Source: Acidobacteriota bacterium (lineage in GTDB: Bacteria; Acidobacteriota; JAAYUB01). From it: a stretch of 64,000 bases of DNA. Both the position numbers and the translations under genes were made by a program. Location: positions 1 to 64,000 of the forward strand of contig JAGNHB010000025.1 of NCBI GenBank assembly GCA_018001935.1, read 5' to 3'. Shown here piece after piece: positions 35,101-44,080 of the stretch. The notes beneath the pieces were generated by a model. The model was not told the DNA's origin. It searched no databases and saw nothing but the letters and a program-made list of their open reading frames with translations. The first letter of the stretch is position 1. Each line of letters begins with the position of its first letter.

Positions 35101-35407
35101 GAAGTGGAATGCTCGGCTGGTAGTGCTCTCCGCGTGCGAGACAGGCTTGGGGCCGATTCAGCGTGGCGAGGGGGTGACGGGCCTGGCCAGGGCCGTGATG
35201 TACGCGGGGAGCCCTGCGGCCGTTGTGAGCCTGTGGAGTGTTTCTGACGTGGGGACCCGGGAACTCATGACCCGCTTCTATGGAAAAATGATCCGGGATG
35301 GGCTTCCACCCCCGGAAGCCTTGCGTCGGGCGAAACGGGAGATGGCCGCGAGCGCGAAGTGGAACTCGCCGTTTTTCTGGGCGGCTTTCGTCCTGTACGG
35401 GGAATGA
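32195..35407 (+). CDS. TPR-CHAT protease-like protein
   Basis: A 1070-residue protein. It begins with a likely signal peptide (VVSYVLFTAPFLA). About a dozen TPR repeats of 40 residues fill residues 70-560, many ending A-MYEKAL-YEK. A coiled linker (about 610-680) leads to a C-terminal CHAT domain (about 700-1070). The caspase-like dyad is visible as His in IHLAAHGIL (about 935) and Cys in VVLSACETGLG (about 978). CHAT proteases are activated by partner proteins and cut specific targets. GGAGG precedes the ATG. There is no CRISPR or gasdermin gene nearby, so its role here is open; a secreted or periplasmic CHAT protein would be unusual. Confidence 0.88.
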   Translation: MHFIRLAVVSYVLFTAPFLASREPDSPPSPDPAWAQMQEAWQKGGEAALREYVRQNRESISPKMILETVSRSIRERSEPRLVEERLSIGLAAAEEIGSRNAEADVLRMAADYYNRSGDNDRAAGFYDRALPLYRALGNPALEGEVLLGRGRVFLMTGDIPKARSMYEQALALCEKADLPLVQGKAYVAVGDLHANRAEMAQALHLYEKALPFLEKAKDAHGPGIVCFKCGEIYKNTGDIAQARAMYEKALLLLEKSGNLTYQGNVYISLCILGYQTGDLPKALSMGEKALHCYERANSAVGLGNAYCNLGLVHCFSGDYAKSLAMYELALPFYEKARYPWGLGNVQMRRGDVYFRIGDNGQALAMFEKALSIVEKIDNPIYQANVYRKIGDVRFRTGAYDQARAMYGKALDAYEKADSALGKGNMLLKQGEICRKTGSLDQAISLYDQAQAVYEKIGHLMGVGDTFQCRADLSFQQNDWARAVSNSEKALDCYVRSGFTEGQLLSLRRQGLALAKQSRDAQALDRFEKSFELLEQIRRHTGVEELKMRYLEDRLDYIEEAAGFMLRAGYAEKAFQTAERMKARLFLDRLAEGLVDLEKGVDPDLRGGLERLESDLDAARKKMQEPSPQPLQSEESEKRKAEIALEIGGIEARLAEMKARIRLRNPLYASVQYPEPPAVAEMQNKVLSENEVLLEYFLGKQDAWCFVLTRKSFRAVKLPMGTEELNRTTSRLLSWIVELPAEGIERGSGEKPEIPRPIMADARRLYNGLIAPMGKDIRGKSIIIVPDGILSRLPFEALAVASKGKTIYLIENQAVSYTPSAAVLLFYRTRYHRSGASERFIGLGDPVYDYEKFRAGEPESRVNLSWETLSPSLARRNEGSAGAELERLPGTGEEVRAVERLFRESGRDEKAFLRDEAREELIHSDLVSSGGYIHLAAHGILGDDYQAIALSRIPGSKEDGLLSLGEIMNLKWNARLVVLSACETGLGPIQRGEGVTGLARAVMYAGSPAAVVSLWSVSDVGTRELMTRFYGKMIRDGLPPPEALRRAKREMAASAKWNSPFFWAAFVLYGE

Positions 35408-35519
35408 CGACCGGGGACGCCCTGGGGGGGGGTGAGCCTGCACTTCACCGATTCACCTGACGAAGGGTCGATTCCATCTGTCAGGGCTCATGGCTCAGCA
35501 CCCCTGGTTCGGGTTTCCC

Positions 35520-35539
35520 GCGCAAGCTGAAGCTTGCGC
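35520..35539. repeat. Perfect 9-bp palindrome
   Basis: GCGCAAGCT (35520-35528) and AGCTTGCGC (35531-35539) form a perfect stem with a 2-base loop. No T tract follows, so it is not a standard terminator. It lies in the 211-base gap between the TPR-CHAT and O-antigen ligase genes and resembles the palindromes at 447-492. Confidence 0.55.
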
Positions 35540-35618
35540 CACTGCTTCCGGTATCCGCCGCTTGACGGCAGCGGAGCATCTGGGTTAAAGTGGCGCTCTA
35601 TCGCCGCGGAGAGGGGCC

Positions 35619-36857
35619 ATGGCCGGGGACAAGACAACGAGGTACTTCCGGACCCGATTCCCGGTTCACGTTCTCGCCGCTTTCTTCTTCACCATCCCCT
35701 TGTCCACCACCGCCGTGGAGATCACCAGCAGCACCCTGCTGGGGGTGTGGCTCCTGTCGGGGACGCTTCTGGGCGGTTCCTGGGCCCGTTCCCGCGACCT
35801 GGCCCCGGTGCTGCTGTTCATGGTGCTCCCGTTGCTCGGCTGGTTCTGGGCGCCCGCTCCCGACCCCGCCTTCGCGGCCGCCGCCAACGCGCGGTTCTGG
35901 ATGGTGACGCTGGCGATCGCCTCGCTGGGTCTCGGCCTTCACGCCCGCCGGGCGTCCCTCGCCTTCGTGGCGGGGCTGGCGGTGACCTGCGCCCTCGCCA
36001 CCGCGCAGTATGCCGGCCTCTACCCCCTTCCCGAGGGAACGGTGCGCTACGGGCTCTTCCACTGCTACATGCACGGCACGCTCTCCCTCTTCCTCGCCTT
36101 CTCCCTCCTGCTCCTCTCCCGGCTTTTCCGGGAAGCGTCCTCCCTCGGGGCCCGGCTCGCCTTCACCGCCCTCGCCGCCTTCTTCCTCTTCACGCTGACC
36201 GTGGTGATCCCGGGGCGGATCGGTTACCTGGCCTTCGCCCTGGGGCTCCCGGTGATGGTCTGCAACTTTCTGGGCCTTCGGTTCAACGGGAAGGCGGCCG
36301 CCGCCTTCGCCCTGGTCCTGGCCGCGGCGGCCCTGTCCCCCACCGTCCGGCACCGGATCTCCGAGGCCATGTCGGACGTCGACCACTACCAGGCGGGCCG
36401 CATCGACACCAGCCTCGGCTCCCGGATGGAGATGTGGAAGTTCTCGGCGCGGCTCCTGGCGGAGAAACCCCTGGCGGGCGGTGGCCCCGGCGCCTTCGAA
36501 ACCCGCTGGAAGACGGGCAAGCCCGAGGGGATCGTCGCCAACTACCTCAACCCCCACAACACGTTCTGCCACGTCGCCGCCGACTACGGCCTGCTGGGTC
36601 TGGCCCTCCTGGGGGGGATCCTCTTCACCCTGGCGCGGGCGTCGCGGTCGTTCAGGGGGAGCTTCCGCGGTTTCCTGGGCGCCGCCTTCCTTCTGGTCTT
36701 CCTGGTGGGGAGCCTGACGAACAGCCTGATCACGGGCGTCACCAACACCGTCTGGAGCGCCGCCTTCGCCGGCCTCCTGCTCTCCCCGACCCCGCTCTTC
36801 GGGCTCTTCGCCCCGCGCACGCCTCCCCCGACCCCGAAGCAAGGGCCCGACGCATGA
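35619..36857 (+). CDS. O-antigen ligase-like membrane protein
   Basis: A 412-residue protein with about ten membrane segments and one large loop between the last groups. The loop carries the family motif: SRMEMWKFSARLLAEKPLAG, then GPGAFET and PHNTFCHVAADYGLLG (about residues 305-330). This is the Wzy_C/WaaL pattern, in which the His helps transfer a polysaccharide from its lipid carrier to an acceptor. GGAGAGGGG precedes the ATG. The stop overlaps the start of the GT2 gene by 4 bases (ATGA), so they are coupled and work on the same glycan. Confidence 0.85.
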   Translation: MAGDKTTRYFRTRFPVHVLAAFFFTIPLSTTAVEITSSTLLGVWLLSGTLLGGSWARSRDLAPVLLFMVLPLLGWFWAPAPDPAFAAAANARFWMVTLAIASLGLGLHARRASLAFVAGLAVTCALATAQYAGLYPLPEGTVRYGLFHCYMHGTLSLFLAFSLLLLSRLFREASSLGARLAFTALAAFFLFTLTVVIPGRIGYLAFALGLPVMVCNFLGLRFNGKAAAAFALVLAAAALSPTVRHRISEAMSDVDHYQAGRIDTSLGSRMEMWKFSARLLAEKPLAGGGPGAFETRWKTGKPEGIVANYLNPHNTFCHVAADYGLLGLALLGGILFTLARASRSFRGSFRGFLGAAFLLVFLVGSLTNSLITGVTNTVWSAAFAGLLLSPTPLFGLFAPRTPPPTPKQGPDA

Positions 36858-37822
36858 GCACCCCCGGCGTCCACTTCGTCATTGTCAGCTACAACACCCG
36901 CGCCCTTCTCGGGGACCTTCTGGACTACTTCGACCGGGCAAGCCTCCCCTTCCCCTTCACCGTCACGGTGGTGGACAACGCCTCCGCTGACGGGTCCCCC
37001 GACGTGGTCCGCGACCACCCCCGGGCCACGCTTGTGGCCAACGACCGGAACACCGGCTACGGCGCCGCGGTGAACGCGGGTTTCCGGCAGTCCGACGCCG
37101 CGTATGTCTGCGTGCTCAACACGGACGTCGTCCTGACCGACGGCGCCCTGGCCGCCTGCCACGCCTTTCTGGAAGGGCGTCCCGACGCTTCGGGCGTGTC
37201 GCCCGTGGTCCGCTGGCCCGACGGGCGCCTTCAGACGTTCTGGATCGGGTTCGGTTTCGGCATTTTGGGCCTGGATCTCCTCCGGAAGCTGTCCAACATG
37301 CGGATGCGACGGCGCCTGCGACGTTCCCGAAAGCCGGTCCGGACCGACGGGGTCAAAGGCGCCTTCCTGTTCCTGCGGTCGGCCCCTTTCCGCACGTCCA
37401 AAGCGATCTTCGACGAGGACTACTTCTTCTACTTCGAGGACACGGACCTGGCGCTGCGAATGCGGCGGGCAGGCCTGAAAACCTACATCCTGACCAGGAT
37501 AGACATCGTCCACCTTGGCGGGCAGTCCCCCTCGTCCCTGAAGACCGAGCTTTTCCTCCGGAACCGGCACCGCTTTTTCCACAAGAACCTCAAGGGATGG
37601 AACCGGTGGCTCGCCCTGGCCTGGGAGCGGTACCGGGTGTACCGGAAGATCCTGTACTACGGGACGGCCGCCCTCTTCACGAAGAGCGACCGGATCGCCA
37701 TGAAGCTCGGGACCTACCGGACCGAGCTCCGCATCGCCCGGGAATGCCGCGACCTCTACCGGGGCCACCCGATCCCGTCCGGGTTTGCCGCAGAGAGCAC
37801 AAAGGAAGGACATGATGGCTGA
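36854..37822 (+). CDS. GT2 family glycosyltransferase
   Basis: A 322-residue GT-A fold enzyme. It shows the family start HFVIVSYNTRALL, the nucleotide-binding VVDNASADGS, the metal-binding LNTDVVL (about residues 87-93) and a catalytic-region EDTDLALRMRRAG (about 195-207). These features resemble rhamnosyltransferases of the GT2 group; the donor is not certain. The start ATG overlaps the O-antigen ligase stop. A basic C-terminal region may bind the membrane. The gene ends just before a long repeat-filled gap. Confidence 0.88.
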   Translation: MSTPGVHFVIVSYNTRALLGDLLDYFDRASLPFPFTVTVVDNASADGSPDVVRDHPRATLVANDRNTGYGAAVNAGFRQSDAAYVCVLNTDVVLTDGALAACHAFLEGRPDASGVSPVVRWPDGRLQTFWIGFGFGILGLDLLRKLSNMRMRRRLRRSRKPVRTDGVKGAFLFLRSAPFRTSKAIFDEDYFFYFEDTDLALRMRRAGLKTYILTRIDIVHLGGQSPSSLKTELFLRNRHRFFHKNLKGWNRWLALAWERYRVYRKILYYGTAALFTKSDRIAMKLGTYRTELRIARECRDLYRGHPIPSGFAAESTKEGHDG

Positions 37823-37889
37823 AGTATGAGGCGAGGCGGAGCAGGGTTCGGGAAGTAAAGGATGGCACCCCGCAAAAAGTCGCATTTTA

Positions 37890-37983
37890 CCCGCGAATCA
37901 CGCGAATGAACGCGAATCAGAAATCAACAATCAATAGATATTATTCGTGTTATAAATTCGCGTATATTCGTGTTATTCGCGGG
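37890..37983. repeat. Hairpin element built of CGCGAAT words
   Basis: The left arm (37890-37916) holds three CGCGAAT words spaced 9-10 bases. The right arm (37957-37983) is its inverted copy, matching at 23 of 27 positions, with TTCGTGT and TTCGCG words. The loop is AT-rich, unlike its surroundings. It lies 68 bases past the stop of the GT2 gene. Confidence 0.75.
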
Positions 37984-38111
37984 AAATCTCCCTTTCGCGT
38001 CTTTTTGAAGGACCATCAGGCTTGCCAGGAAACATCTTCAAACTCTAAAGGTTTCTGGCCGGATGAAGGGCTTTCATGCCGTCCCTCGATGCAGACAATG
38101 GCTACTCGATG

Positions 38112-38182
38112 GCGGAGTGCGGCGCGGAGTTCCGACGGAGCACCGCTTTGCCCGCGTCGCGCAGGCGGCCTGAGCGGCGCGG
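38112..38182 (+). repeat. Twin-hairpin repeat, copy C
   Basis: A diverged copy of the unit at 3969-4040. It has GCGGCGC paired with GCACCGC, then CGCGTCGC with GCGGCGCG. The first loop word is TTCCGACGGA instead of CTGCCGGA. It forms an inverted pair with 38264-38344. Confidence 0.7.
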
Positions 38183-38263
38183 GAATCGAGGAGGTTGGGC
38201 GCTTCTGGCGGTTAAAGCAAGCCCGGCAAGGTCGTTTTCTTGACAGAAAGGTGCATGCCCCTT

Positions 38264-38344
38264 CCGGCGGCGCTCCGGAAGCCTGCGCGCCTCTCCCTCG
38301 GCATGTTTGAAAGCGGCGCTCCGGCAACCTTCGCGCCGCACTCC
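38264..38344 (-). repeat. Twin-hairpin repeat, inverted copy
   Basis: On the minus strand it reads GGAGTGCGGCGCGAAGG, GCCGGAGCGCCGCTTT, a longer spacer, then GCGCGCAGGC and GGAGCGCCGCCGG. It faces copy C across 81 bases and ends 18 bases before the ftsK stop codon. Two twin hairpins in inverted order could fold together. Confidence 0.7.
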
Positions 38345-38362
38345 ACATCACCTCGACGGCGC

Positions 38363-40645
38363 TCACTCGTCCGGGTTGCGGGTCTCGTCCACGGCGTCGT
38401 AGAAGTCGGGGGGCACCAGAACGTCGCGGGGCCGGCTGCCGTCGGCGGGGCCCACGATCCCCTCCTGCTCCAGGAGGTCCATCAGGCGCGCCGCGCGGCC
38501 GTATCCGATGCGGAACCGCCGCTGGAGGATGGAGGTGGACGCCTTGCGCTGCTTCACGATGAAGCGGGCCACCTCCTCGTAGAGCGGGTCGTCCCCGCCG
38601 TTCACCCCGTCGCCGTTCTCGCCCTCGCCCTCGCCGTCCGGGGGGCCGACGATCTCCTGGAACTGGGGCGACGCCTGGGACTTGAGGAAGTCCACCACGC
38701 GCTTGGTCTCCTCCTCGGAGATGTAGGCGCCGTGAACGCGCAGCAACTTGGACGAGTTGGGGGGCAGGATGAGCATGTCGCCCTTCCCCAGCAGGTGCTC
38801 GGCGCCCACCTGGTCCAGGATGGTCTTCGAGTCGTGCTTGGACAGCAGGCGAAAGGAAATGCGCGAAGGGAAATTGGCCTTGATGATGCCGGTCACCACC
38901 TCCACCGACGGCCGCTGGGTGGCCATGACGATGTGGATGCCCACGGCCCGGGCCATCTGCGCGAGGCGCTGGAGGCACAGTTCCACTTCTTTCGAGGCCA
39001 CGGAGAGCAGTTCCGCCAGCTCGTCGATGACGATGACGATGAAGGGGATGGTCCGGAGCGTGGACTGCCCCGGCGCCTCGGGGAGCGCCTCGTGCTCCCG
39101 GGCCAGCCGGTTGAAGGTCTCGATGTCCTTCACCGCGTACTTGGCCAGGAGCTTGTAGCGCTCCTCCATCTCCCGCACCGCCCAGATCAGGGCGCCCGCC
39201 GCCAGCTTGGCGTCGGTGACGATGGGGGTCAGCAGGTGGGGGATGTCGGCGTACATCCCCAGTTCCAGCCGCTTGGGGTCGATGAAGATGAACTTCACCT
39301 CGTCGGGCGTCGCCTTGAAGAGGATGGAGGTGATCATGGTGTTGAGCCCGACGCTCTTCCCCTGCCCCGTGGCCCCGGCCACGAGAAGGTGGGGCATCTT
39401 GCCCAGGTCGGTGACGTAGACGTCGCCGTTGATCCGCTTGCCGAGCCCCAGGGTGATTCGGGACCGCGACTGGGCGAATTCCGCCGATTCGAGGATGTCC
39501 CGGATCTGGATGACCTCGCTGCTGGAGTTGGGCACCTCGATCCCCACGGTGGACTTCCCGGGGATCCGGTCCACCCGGATGGACTCGGCCCGGAGGCCGA
39601 GGCAGAGGTCGTCCAGCAGGGAGACGATCCGGCTGTACTTCACGCCCGGTGCAGGCTTGAACTCGAACAGGGTCACCACGGGCCCGGGGTGGATGGCCTC
39701 CACGCTGCCCTCGAGGCCGAATTCGGCCAGTTTCCGGATGATCTGCCCCGCCTTTTCCATGAGTTCGGCCTCGTTCACCTTGCTGCCCGCGGAGGCCGGG
39801 GTCAGCAGCGTCACCGGGGGGAGCCGGAAGCCCGAACGGGAGAGGGGGGCGCTGATCTTCATCTCGGGGATCCCGCTCCCCTCTTCCTGGAGCTTTTCCC
39901 GGAAGGTGGGCGGCGACATGGGCGCCGGGGCCTGGCGGGTCACGAACGCCGGCCGCGCGGCGGCCATCTCCACGGGGGGGGCCTCCGTGCGGGACGAGCG
40001 GGAGGGGGGCGGTTCCGTTTCGTCCGGGGCCGGCGCCTCCGTCTCTTCCTCCGTTTCCAACTCCCGGCTTTCCTCCTCCGCCTTCCGGCCCCGGGAAAAG
40101 AGGGACCGCACGGTGCCCCAGACCTCTCCGAAGGTGAGTGGGGTCAGGAGCATCAACCCGACGGTGAGCATGGCGAAGAGGATGATGAGCGTCCCCACGG
40201 GGTTGAACAGGGACTCGAGCCCGCGCTTCGTCGCCATCCCCAGGATCCCGCCGGGCATCCGGGGGTCCGGGGCGAACGGCAGGCCGGCGGCCCCCTTCAC
40301 GCCGCCTTCCACCCAGACCTGCACCAGGGAGGCGACGGAGAGGACGAGCAGGAGGAAGGAGCAGTAACCGGAGAAGAGCCTCCGGGACGGGCGGTGCCAG
40401 ATCAGGCGGACGCCGAGGATTGCGGGCGGGATGACCAGGAAGTAGGCGGCGAGCCCGAGAAAGCGGAAACAGGCTTCGGCGAGGTACGCCCCGAAGGTCC
40501 CGATCAGGTTCCGGGCGGATGCGGCCGTGGATCGCGGCGGATCGGTCGGCTGGAAGGTCAGCAGGGCAAGGAGAAGAATCAGGGTCAGGAAGAGGAGGAT
40601 GGCCCCCGCGATCTCCTGGGTTTTCCGTGCGTTCGTTCTCGCCAT
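38363..40645 (-). CDS. ftsK: DNA translocase FtsK/SpoIIIE
   Basis: A 760-residue DNA pump that clears chromosome ends from the division septum. Four membrane segments lie in residues 10-170, followed by a short acidic and Pro-rich linker (about 190-280), shorter than in E. coli. The RecA-like motor has Walker A GATGQGKSVG (about 420), FIFIDPKRLELG, Walker B FIVIVIDELAEL and the C-terminal gamma winged helix (STSILQRRFRIGYGRAA, about 695-760) that reads polarity sequences. I start it at ATG 40645 because a good promoter lies at 40676-40705; the longer frame would begin upstream of that promoter. Confidence 0.95.
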   Translation of the reverse strand: MARTNARKTQEIAGAILLFLTLILLLALLTFQPTDPPRSTAASARNLIGTFGAYLAEACFRFLGLAAYFLVIPPAILGVRLIWHRPSRRLFSGYCSFLLLVLSVASLVQVWVEGGVKGAAGLPFAPDPRMPGGILGMATKRGLESLFNPVGTLIILFAMLTVGLMLLTPLTFGEVWGTVRSLFSRGRKAEEESRELETEEETEAPAPDETEPPPSRSSRTEAPPVEMAAARPAFVTRQAPAPMSPPTFREKLQEEGSGIPEMKISAPLSRSGFRLPPVTLLTPASAGSKVNEAELMEKAGQIIRKLAEFGLEGSVEAIHPGPVVTLFEFKPAPGVKYSRIVSLLDDLCLGLRAESIRVDRIPGKSTVGIEVPNSSSEVIQIRDILESAEFAQSRSRITLGLGKRINGDVYVTDLGKMPHLLVAGATGQGKSVGLNTMITSILFKATPDEVKFIFIDPKRLELGMYADIPHLLTPIVTDAKLAAGALIWAVREMEERYKLLAKYAVKDIETFNRLAREHEALPEAPGQSTLRTIPFIVIVIDELAELLSVASKEVELCLQRLAQMARAVGIHIVMATQRPSVEVVTGIIKANFPSRISFRLLSKHDSKTILDQVGAEHLLGKGDMLILPPNSSKLLRVHGAYISEEETKRVVDFLKSQASPQFQEIVGPPDGEGEGENGDGVNGGDDPLYEEVARFIVKQRKASTSILQRRFRIGYGRAARLMDLLEQEGIVGPADGSRPRDVLVPPDFYDAVDETRNPDE

Positions 40646-40675
40646 GCGCGCCGCTCCCTCGTCGGAATTCGGGTT

Positions 40676-40705
40676 ATTGTACACCAAACGCCTCTTCCTT
40701 GTCAC
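40676..40705 (-). promoter_or_regulatory. Promoter of ftsK
   Basis: On the minus strand, GTGACA (40705-40700) and TACAAT (40681-40676) each match the sigma-70 consensus at five of six positions, with an 18-base spacer. Transcription should begin near 40669, leaving a leader of about 24 bases before ATG 40645. Confidence 0.65.
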
Positions 40706-40792
40706 TTTCGCTGCAAATTTCCTTCCCCTCGACGCATCCCTATTCTAGAATGCGCCGTGGTTGCGTTCGCAGACCGCCCGGAGGAAAAACGC

Positions 40793-43700
40793 GTGAAAAA
40801 ACGTTCTTGTGCATTGACAAAAAGCCGGTTGCAATTCATCCACCCCTTCAGGGCCGCCCTGCTGGCCGTCGGATTGCTCTGGGCCTTTTCCGGCCCCCTC
40901 CGGGCGACCAAGATCGACTCCCCCATCACGATCCGGCTGGCGGTGCCGGCAATGCCGTCTTCCGGCGCGTGGGGCGCCCTGGAGGTGGAGGTCTCGAGCG
41001 CCGTGAACGCCCCCGGCACGAAAGTCCGGGTCGAGCCCGTCGAGGGCCTCGAACTCGGCGTCGAGGCCCCGGAGTGGGTGGTGGACCTCGGGGTCGGCCG
41101 GCCGGCCTCCTTCCGACTGCCGCTTCGGGCAACCCGCGAGGGAAGCCTCCCCGTCCGGGTGACGGCGGAGTGCCGCCTCGGGCGGGCGGTCTTCGGCCGG
41201 CACGCCCGCCTGTTCCTCCACACCCGGGGAAACCGGACCACCCTCAGCAGCCGGGACCCCGAGGCTCCGCCCGACACGGCGGTGTGCGGGGCCGAACCGA
41301 TCCCGCTCCCGCCGGCCTCCTCCGCGGGCACCCTGCGGGACGGCAAGCGCGAGGCCGTGGTCGTGGCCGCAGCGCCGTCGCCGACCTCGGCGGTGGTTTC
41401 CGGTTCGTGGGCCTACCGTGACCGGGAGGGCGTCGACCGCCCCCTGGGTTCGGCCCGGGTGGAGATCCGCACCAGCGCCAACGGCCTGCTCGACACCGTC
41501 TACACCGACGCGACCGGGCACTTCCAGTCCGGGCCCGTCGAGGTCGGCGGCGGCACGTCGCTTCGCGCCGTCGTCTACGCCACCGACGACCTCTCGTGCC
41601 ACGTCCGGACACCGGGGGGGACCCTCTTCACCGCCCAGACCTCCGACGCCCTGGTGAGCGGGAGCACGTACGACTTCGGCGCCTGGACCGTCACCGACGA
41701 TTCCAACCGCATGGCCTACTACATTTTCGACAAGATCGGCAACGAGGCTTTCCGCTTCCTCTACCAGAACACGGGGTGGCGCAACGAGTACAACCTGCCG
41801 GTGATCTGGTCGGCGGGGAGCGCCGACGGGACCTACTACGACGGGTCCGCCATCCACCTCCTCGCCGAGGACCGGTGGGACGGGGACGTGATCCTGCACG
41901 AGTTCGGCCACTTCGTCATGGACAAGATCTACCTGGTCTACCCCTCCACCCCCAACTGCAACCCGCACTTCTGGGGCTATCACTCCAGCCGGGGGTGCGC
42001 CTGGTCCGAGGGGTGGGCCACGTTCATCGAGGCCGCCGTCCAGGGGCATCCCACCTACGAGGACACCGAGGACCAGTCCCTGCTCTTCTACCTGGAGCCC
42101 CCCGACCCCGAGGCGCACCACGCGGAGGACGAGGGCGCCGTCTGCGCCTCCCTCTGGGACATCTTCGACTCCGCCGCGGAGGGCTGGGACACCATCGGGC
42201 TGGGCATCCCGGGCATCTGGAACGTCGTCGAGGACTGCAGCCCCTCGAACGTCCTCGATTTCTACGATCTCTGGCGGGCCTCCCCCTTCGGGTCGGACGC
42301 CCAGGTCCAGGCCATCCTGGGCCACCACAAGATCGTTTCCGCCCCGGAACCCTGCGAGGCCATCGTCCGGGCAACCCCGGCCACCGGCCTCTCGGAGAGC
42401 CAGTCCGGCACGTTCCGCTACTTCTGCCTCGAGGTCCCCCTCGGCGCCACCGCGTTCTCCGCCACCCTCTCGGGCGGAACCGGCGACGCGGACCTCTACG
42501 CCAGGAGGGGCGGCCAGCCTTCCCTGTCCGTCTACGACGCCCGTTCCATCACCGAGGGGAGCAGCACGGAACAGATCAACCTCCCCGCCCCCGCCCCGGG
42601 TGTCTGGTACCTGGGCGTGCTCGCGTCGCCGGCCTACGACGGGGCCGTTCTCACGGCCACGTACACCGACGCCGCCGGGGCCCGGGTCCTGAGCGCGGCC
42701 CACGTCGCCGACACCGATCTCTGGTGGTCCCGACTGTCCCTGGCCAACACGGGGACCGCGTCGACCGCGGTGCAAGTGTGCGCCTACGCCCCCGACGGGC
42801 GCCCTCTGGAGACGTATTCCCTCCCCGCCCTCGCGGCATCGGGCGGGTGGTCCGCGGGGCTGGAGGAGATCCTGTCGCCCATGGCCCTCCAGGATTCCTG
42901 GGTCCGGGTCACCGCGCTCGCCCCACTGCGGGGCGTCGTGGAATTCGGCAACCGGGGCGTGGCCACCCACGTCACCCTCCCCCTGGCCGGCGAAGGGTCC
43001 CAGGCCTTCTTCTTCCCCTACGTCACCACGGCTTTCGGCTACTACACGGGCATCACCCTGGTCAACCCGGGGACGGCCTCCGCGGCGTTGACCCTGACGG
43101 GGTACGACGAGTCCGGGAACCCGGTCGCGACGGCGTCCGGGACCATCCCGCCCGGCGGCAAGTACGTTCGTCTCGTCGAGGGCGTCTTCGGCGCGACGGA
43201 CGCCGCCTTGATCCGTTTCATCCGTATCCTGTCGGACCGCCCGCTGACGGGTTTCGAACTGTTCGGCAACCTCTCGCTGCCGGGCCTCGCGGGACTGCCG
43301 GCCACCCTGGCCGCGACCGCGGCCGGCGCCCCGTCCCCGGGGGAGGCCGCCGCGGGTGAAGCCACGACCTACCGATTGATTTACAACGACATCCCCACAC
43401 CTGCCACCACCTACACCGGGATGACGTGCAGCAACGCGGGCGAGAGCGCCTGCACCCTTCACATCCGCCTTCTCGACGCGTCGGGCGGGGTGCTGTCCGA
43501 GCGGGACTGGCCCTACCCCGTGGGCCCCTTCGAACAGGTCACCCGGAGCGTGCAGGACCTGGTCGGTCACCCCGTGGGAAGCACCGCGGCCTGCGTGGAA
43601 ATCACCGCCCCGTCGCCGCTCCTCGGGTTCAGCCTCTTCCTGGAGGGTCTCGGAGACCCCGCCCATTTCCGCTTCGACGGCATCCCGGCCACCGCCGACA

Positions 43701-44008
43701 GCGCCGCGACCCTCTATTTCCCCGTTGTCAAGACCGGCGCCGACTGGGCCTTCAACCGGTTGGGCCTGACCAACCGGGACAGCCGGGAGAACCCCTTCAC
43801 TATCAAGCTTTACAGCACCTCGGGGACCCTCGTGGGCACCGTGTCGAGCACCATCGCCCCCTACGGGAGGTGGTCGGGTGTCCTCAACCCGGCGGAACTT
43901 GGGACGGCCGCATGGTTTGTGGTGGATGGGACCTACCCCATGATCGGCGACATCCTTTACGTCAGCACCGCCGGCGACCGCATGGGCGCGTACCTGGGGC
44001 AGCCCTGA
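40793..44008 (+). CDS. Secreted zinc metallopeptidase with PPC domain
   Basis: A 1071-residue exported protein. GTG 40793 is chosen because GGAGGAA lies 7 bases upstream; the frame stays open far upstream, but that part overlaps ftsK. A signal peptide (to about residue 38, PLRA) is followed by a beta-rich N-terminal region that includes a carboxypeptidase-regulatory-like stretch (DATGHFQSGPVEV). The zinc site is HEFGH (about 369), and SEGWATFIEA downstream could give the third, Glu ligand. A pre-peptidase C-terminal (PPC) domain (about 536-622) and about three Ig-like repeats (for example FFFPYVTTAFGYYTGITLVN) complete it. The substrate is unknown. No close partner gene is seen. Confidence 0.75.
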   Translation: MKKRSCALTKSRLQFIHPFRAALLAVGLLWAFSGPLRATKIDSPITIRLAVPAMPSSGAWGALEVEVSSAVNAPGTKVRVEPVEGLELGVEAPEWVVDLGVGRPASFRLPLRATREGSLPVRVTAECRLGRAVFGRHARLFLHTRGNRTTLSSRDPEAPPDTAVCGAEPIPLPPASSAGTLRDGKREAVVVAAAPSPTSAVVSGSWAYRDREGVDRPLGSARVEIRTSANGLLDTVYTDATGHFQSGPVEVGGGTSLRAVVYATDDLSCHVRTPGGTLFTAQTSDALVSGSTYDFGAWTVTDDSNRMAYYIFDKIGNEAFRFLYQNTGWRNEYNLPVIWSAGSADGTYYDGSAIHLLAEDRWDGDVILHEFGHFVMDKIYLVYPSTPNCNPHFWGYHSSRGCAWSEGWATFIEAAVQGHPTYEDTEDQSLLFYLEPPDPEAHHAEDEGAVCASLWDIFDSAAEGWDTIGLGIPGIWNVVEDCSPSNVLDFYDLWRASPFGSDAQVQAILGHHKIVSAPEPCEAIVRATPATGLSESQSGTFRYFCLEVPLGATAFSATLSGGTGDADLYARRGGQPSLSVYDARSITEGSSTEQINLPAPAPGVWYLGVLASPAYDGAVLTATYTDAAGARVLSAAHVADTDLWWSRLSLANTGTASTAVQVCAYAPDGRPLETYSLPALAASGGWSAGLEEILSPMALQDSWVRVTALAPLRGVVEFGNRGVATHVTLPLAGEGSQAFFFPYVTTAFGYYTGITLVNPGTASAALTLTGYDESGNPVATASGTIPPGGKYVRLVEGVFGATDAALIRFIRILSDRPLTGFELFGNLSLPGLAGLPATLAATAAGAPSPGEAAAGEATTYRLIYNDIPTPATTYTGMTCSNAGESACTLHIRLLDASGGVLSERDWPYPVGPFEQVTRSVQDLVGHPVGSTAACVEITAPSPLLGFSLFLEGLGDPAHFRFDGIPATADSAATLYFPVVKTGADWAFNRLGLTNRDSRENPFTIKLYSTSGTLVGTVSSTIAPYGRWSGVLNPAELGTAAWFVVDGTYPMIGDILYVSTAGDRMGAYLGQP

Positions 44009-44013
44009 AGGTA

Positions 44014-44034
44014 GGCTGTAGGCTGTAGGCTGTA
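44014..44034. repeat. GGCTGTA heptamer array, first of two in mosaic 2
   Basis: Three perfect GGCTGTA heptamers starting 6 bases after the metallopeptidase stop codon. The second array of this mosaic is at 44393-44413. Confidence 0.8.
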
Positions 44035-44080
44035 GTCCCTTCAAAGTAAATTCTTTGGCAAAATGAGCAAGATTTGAAAT

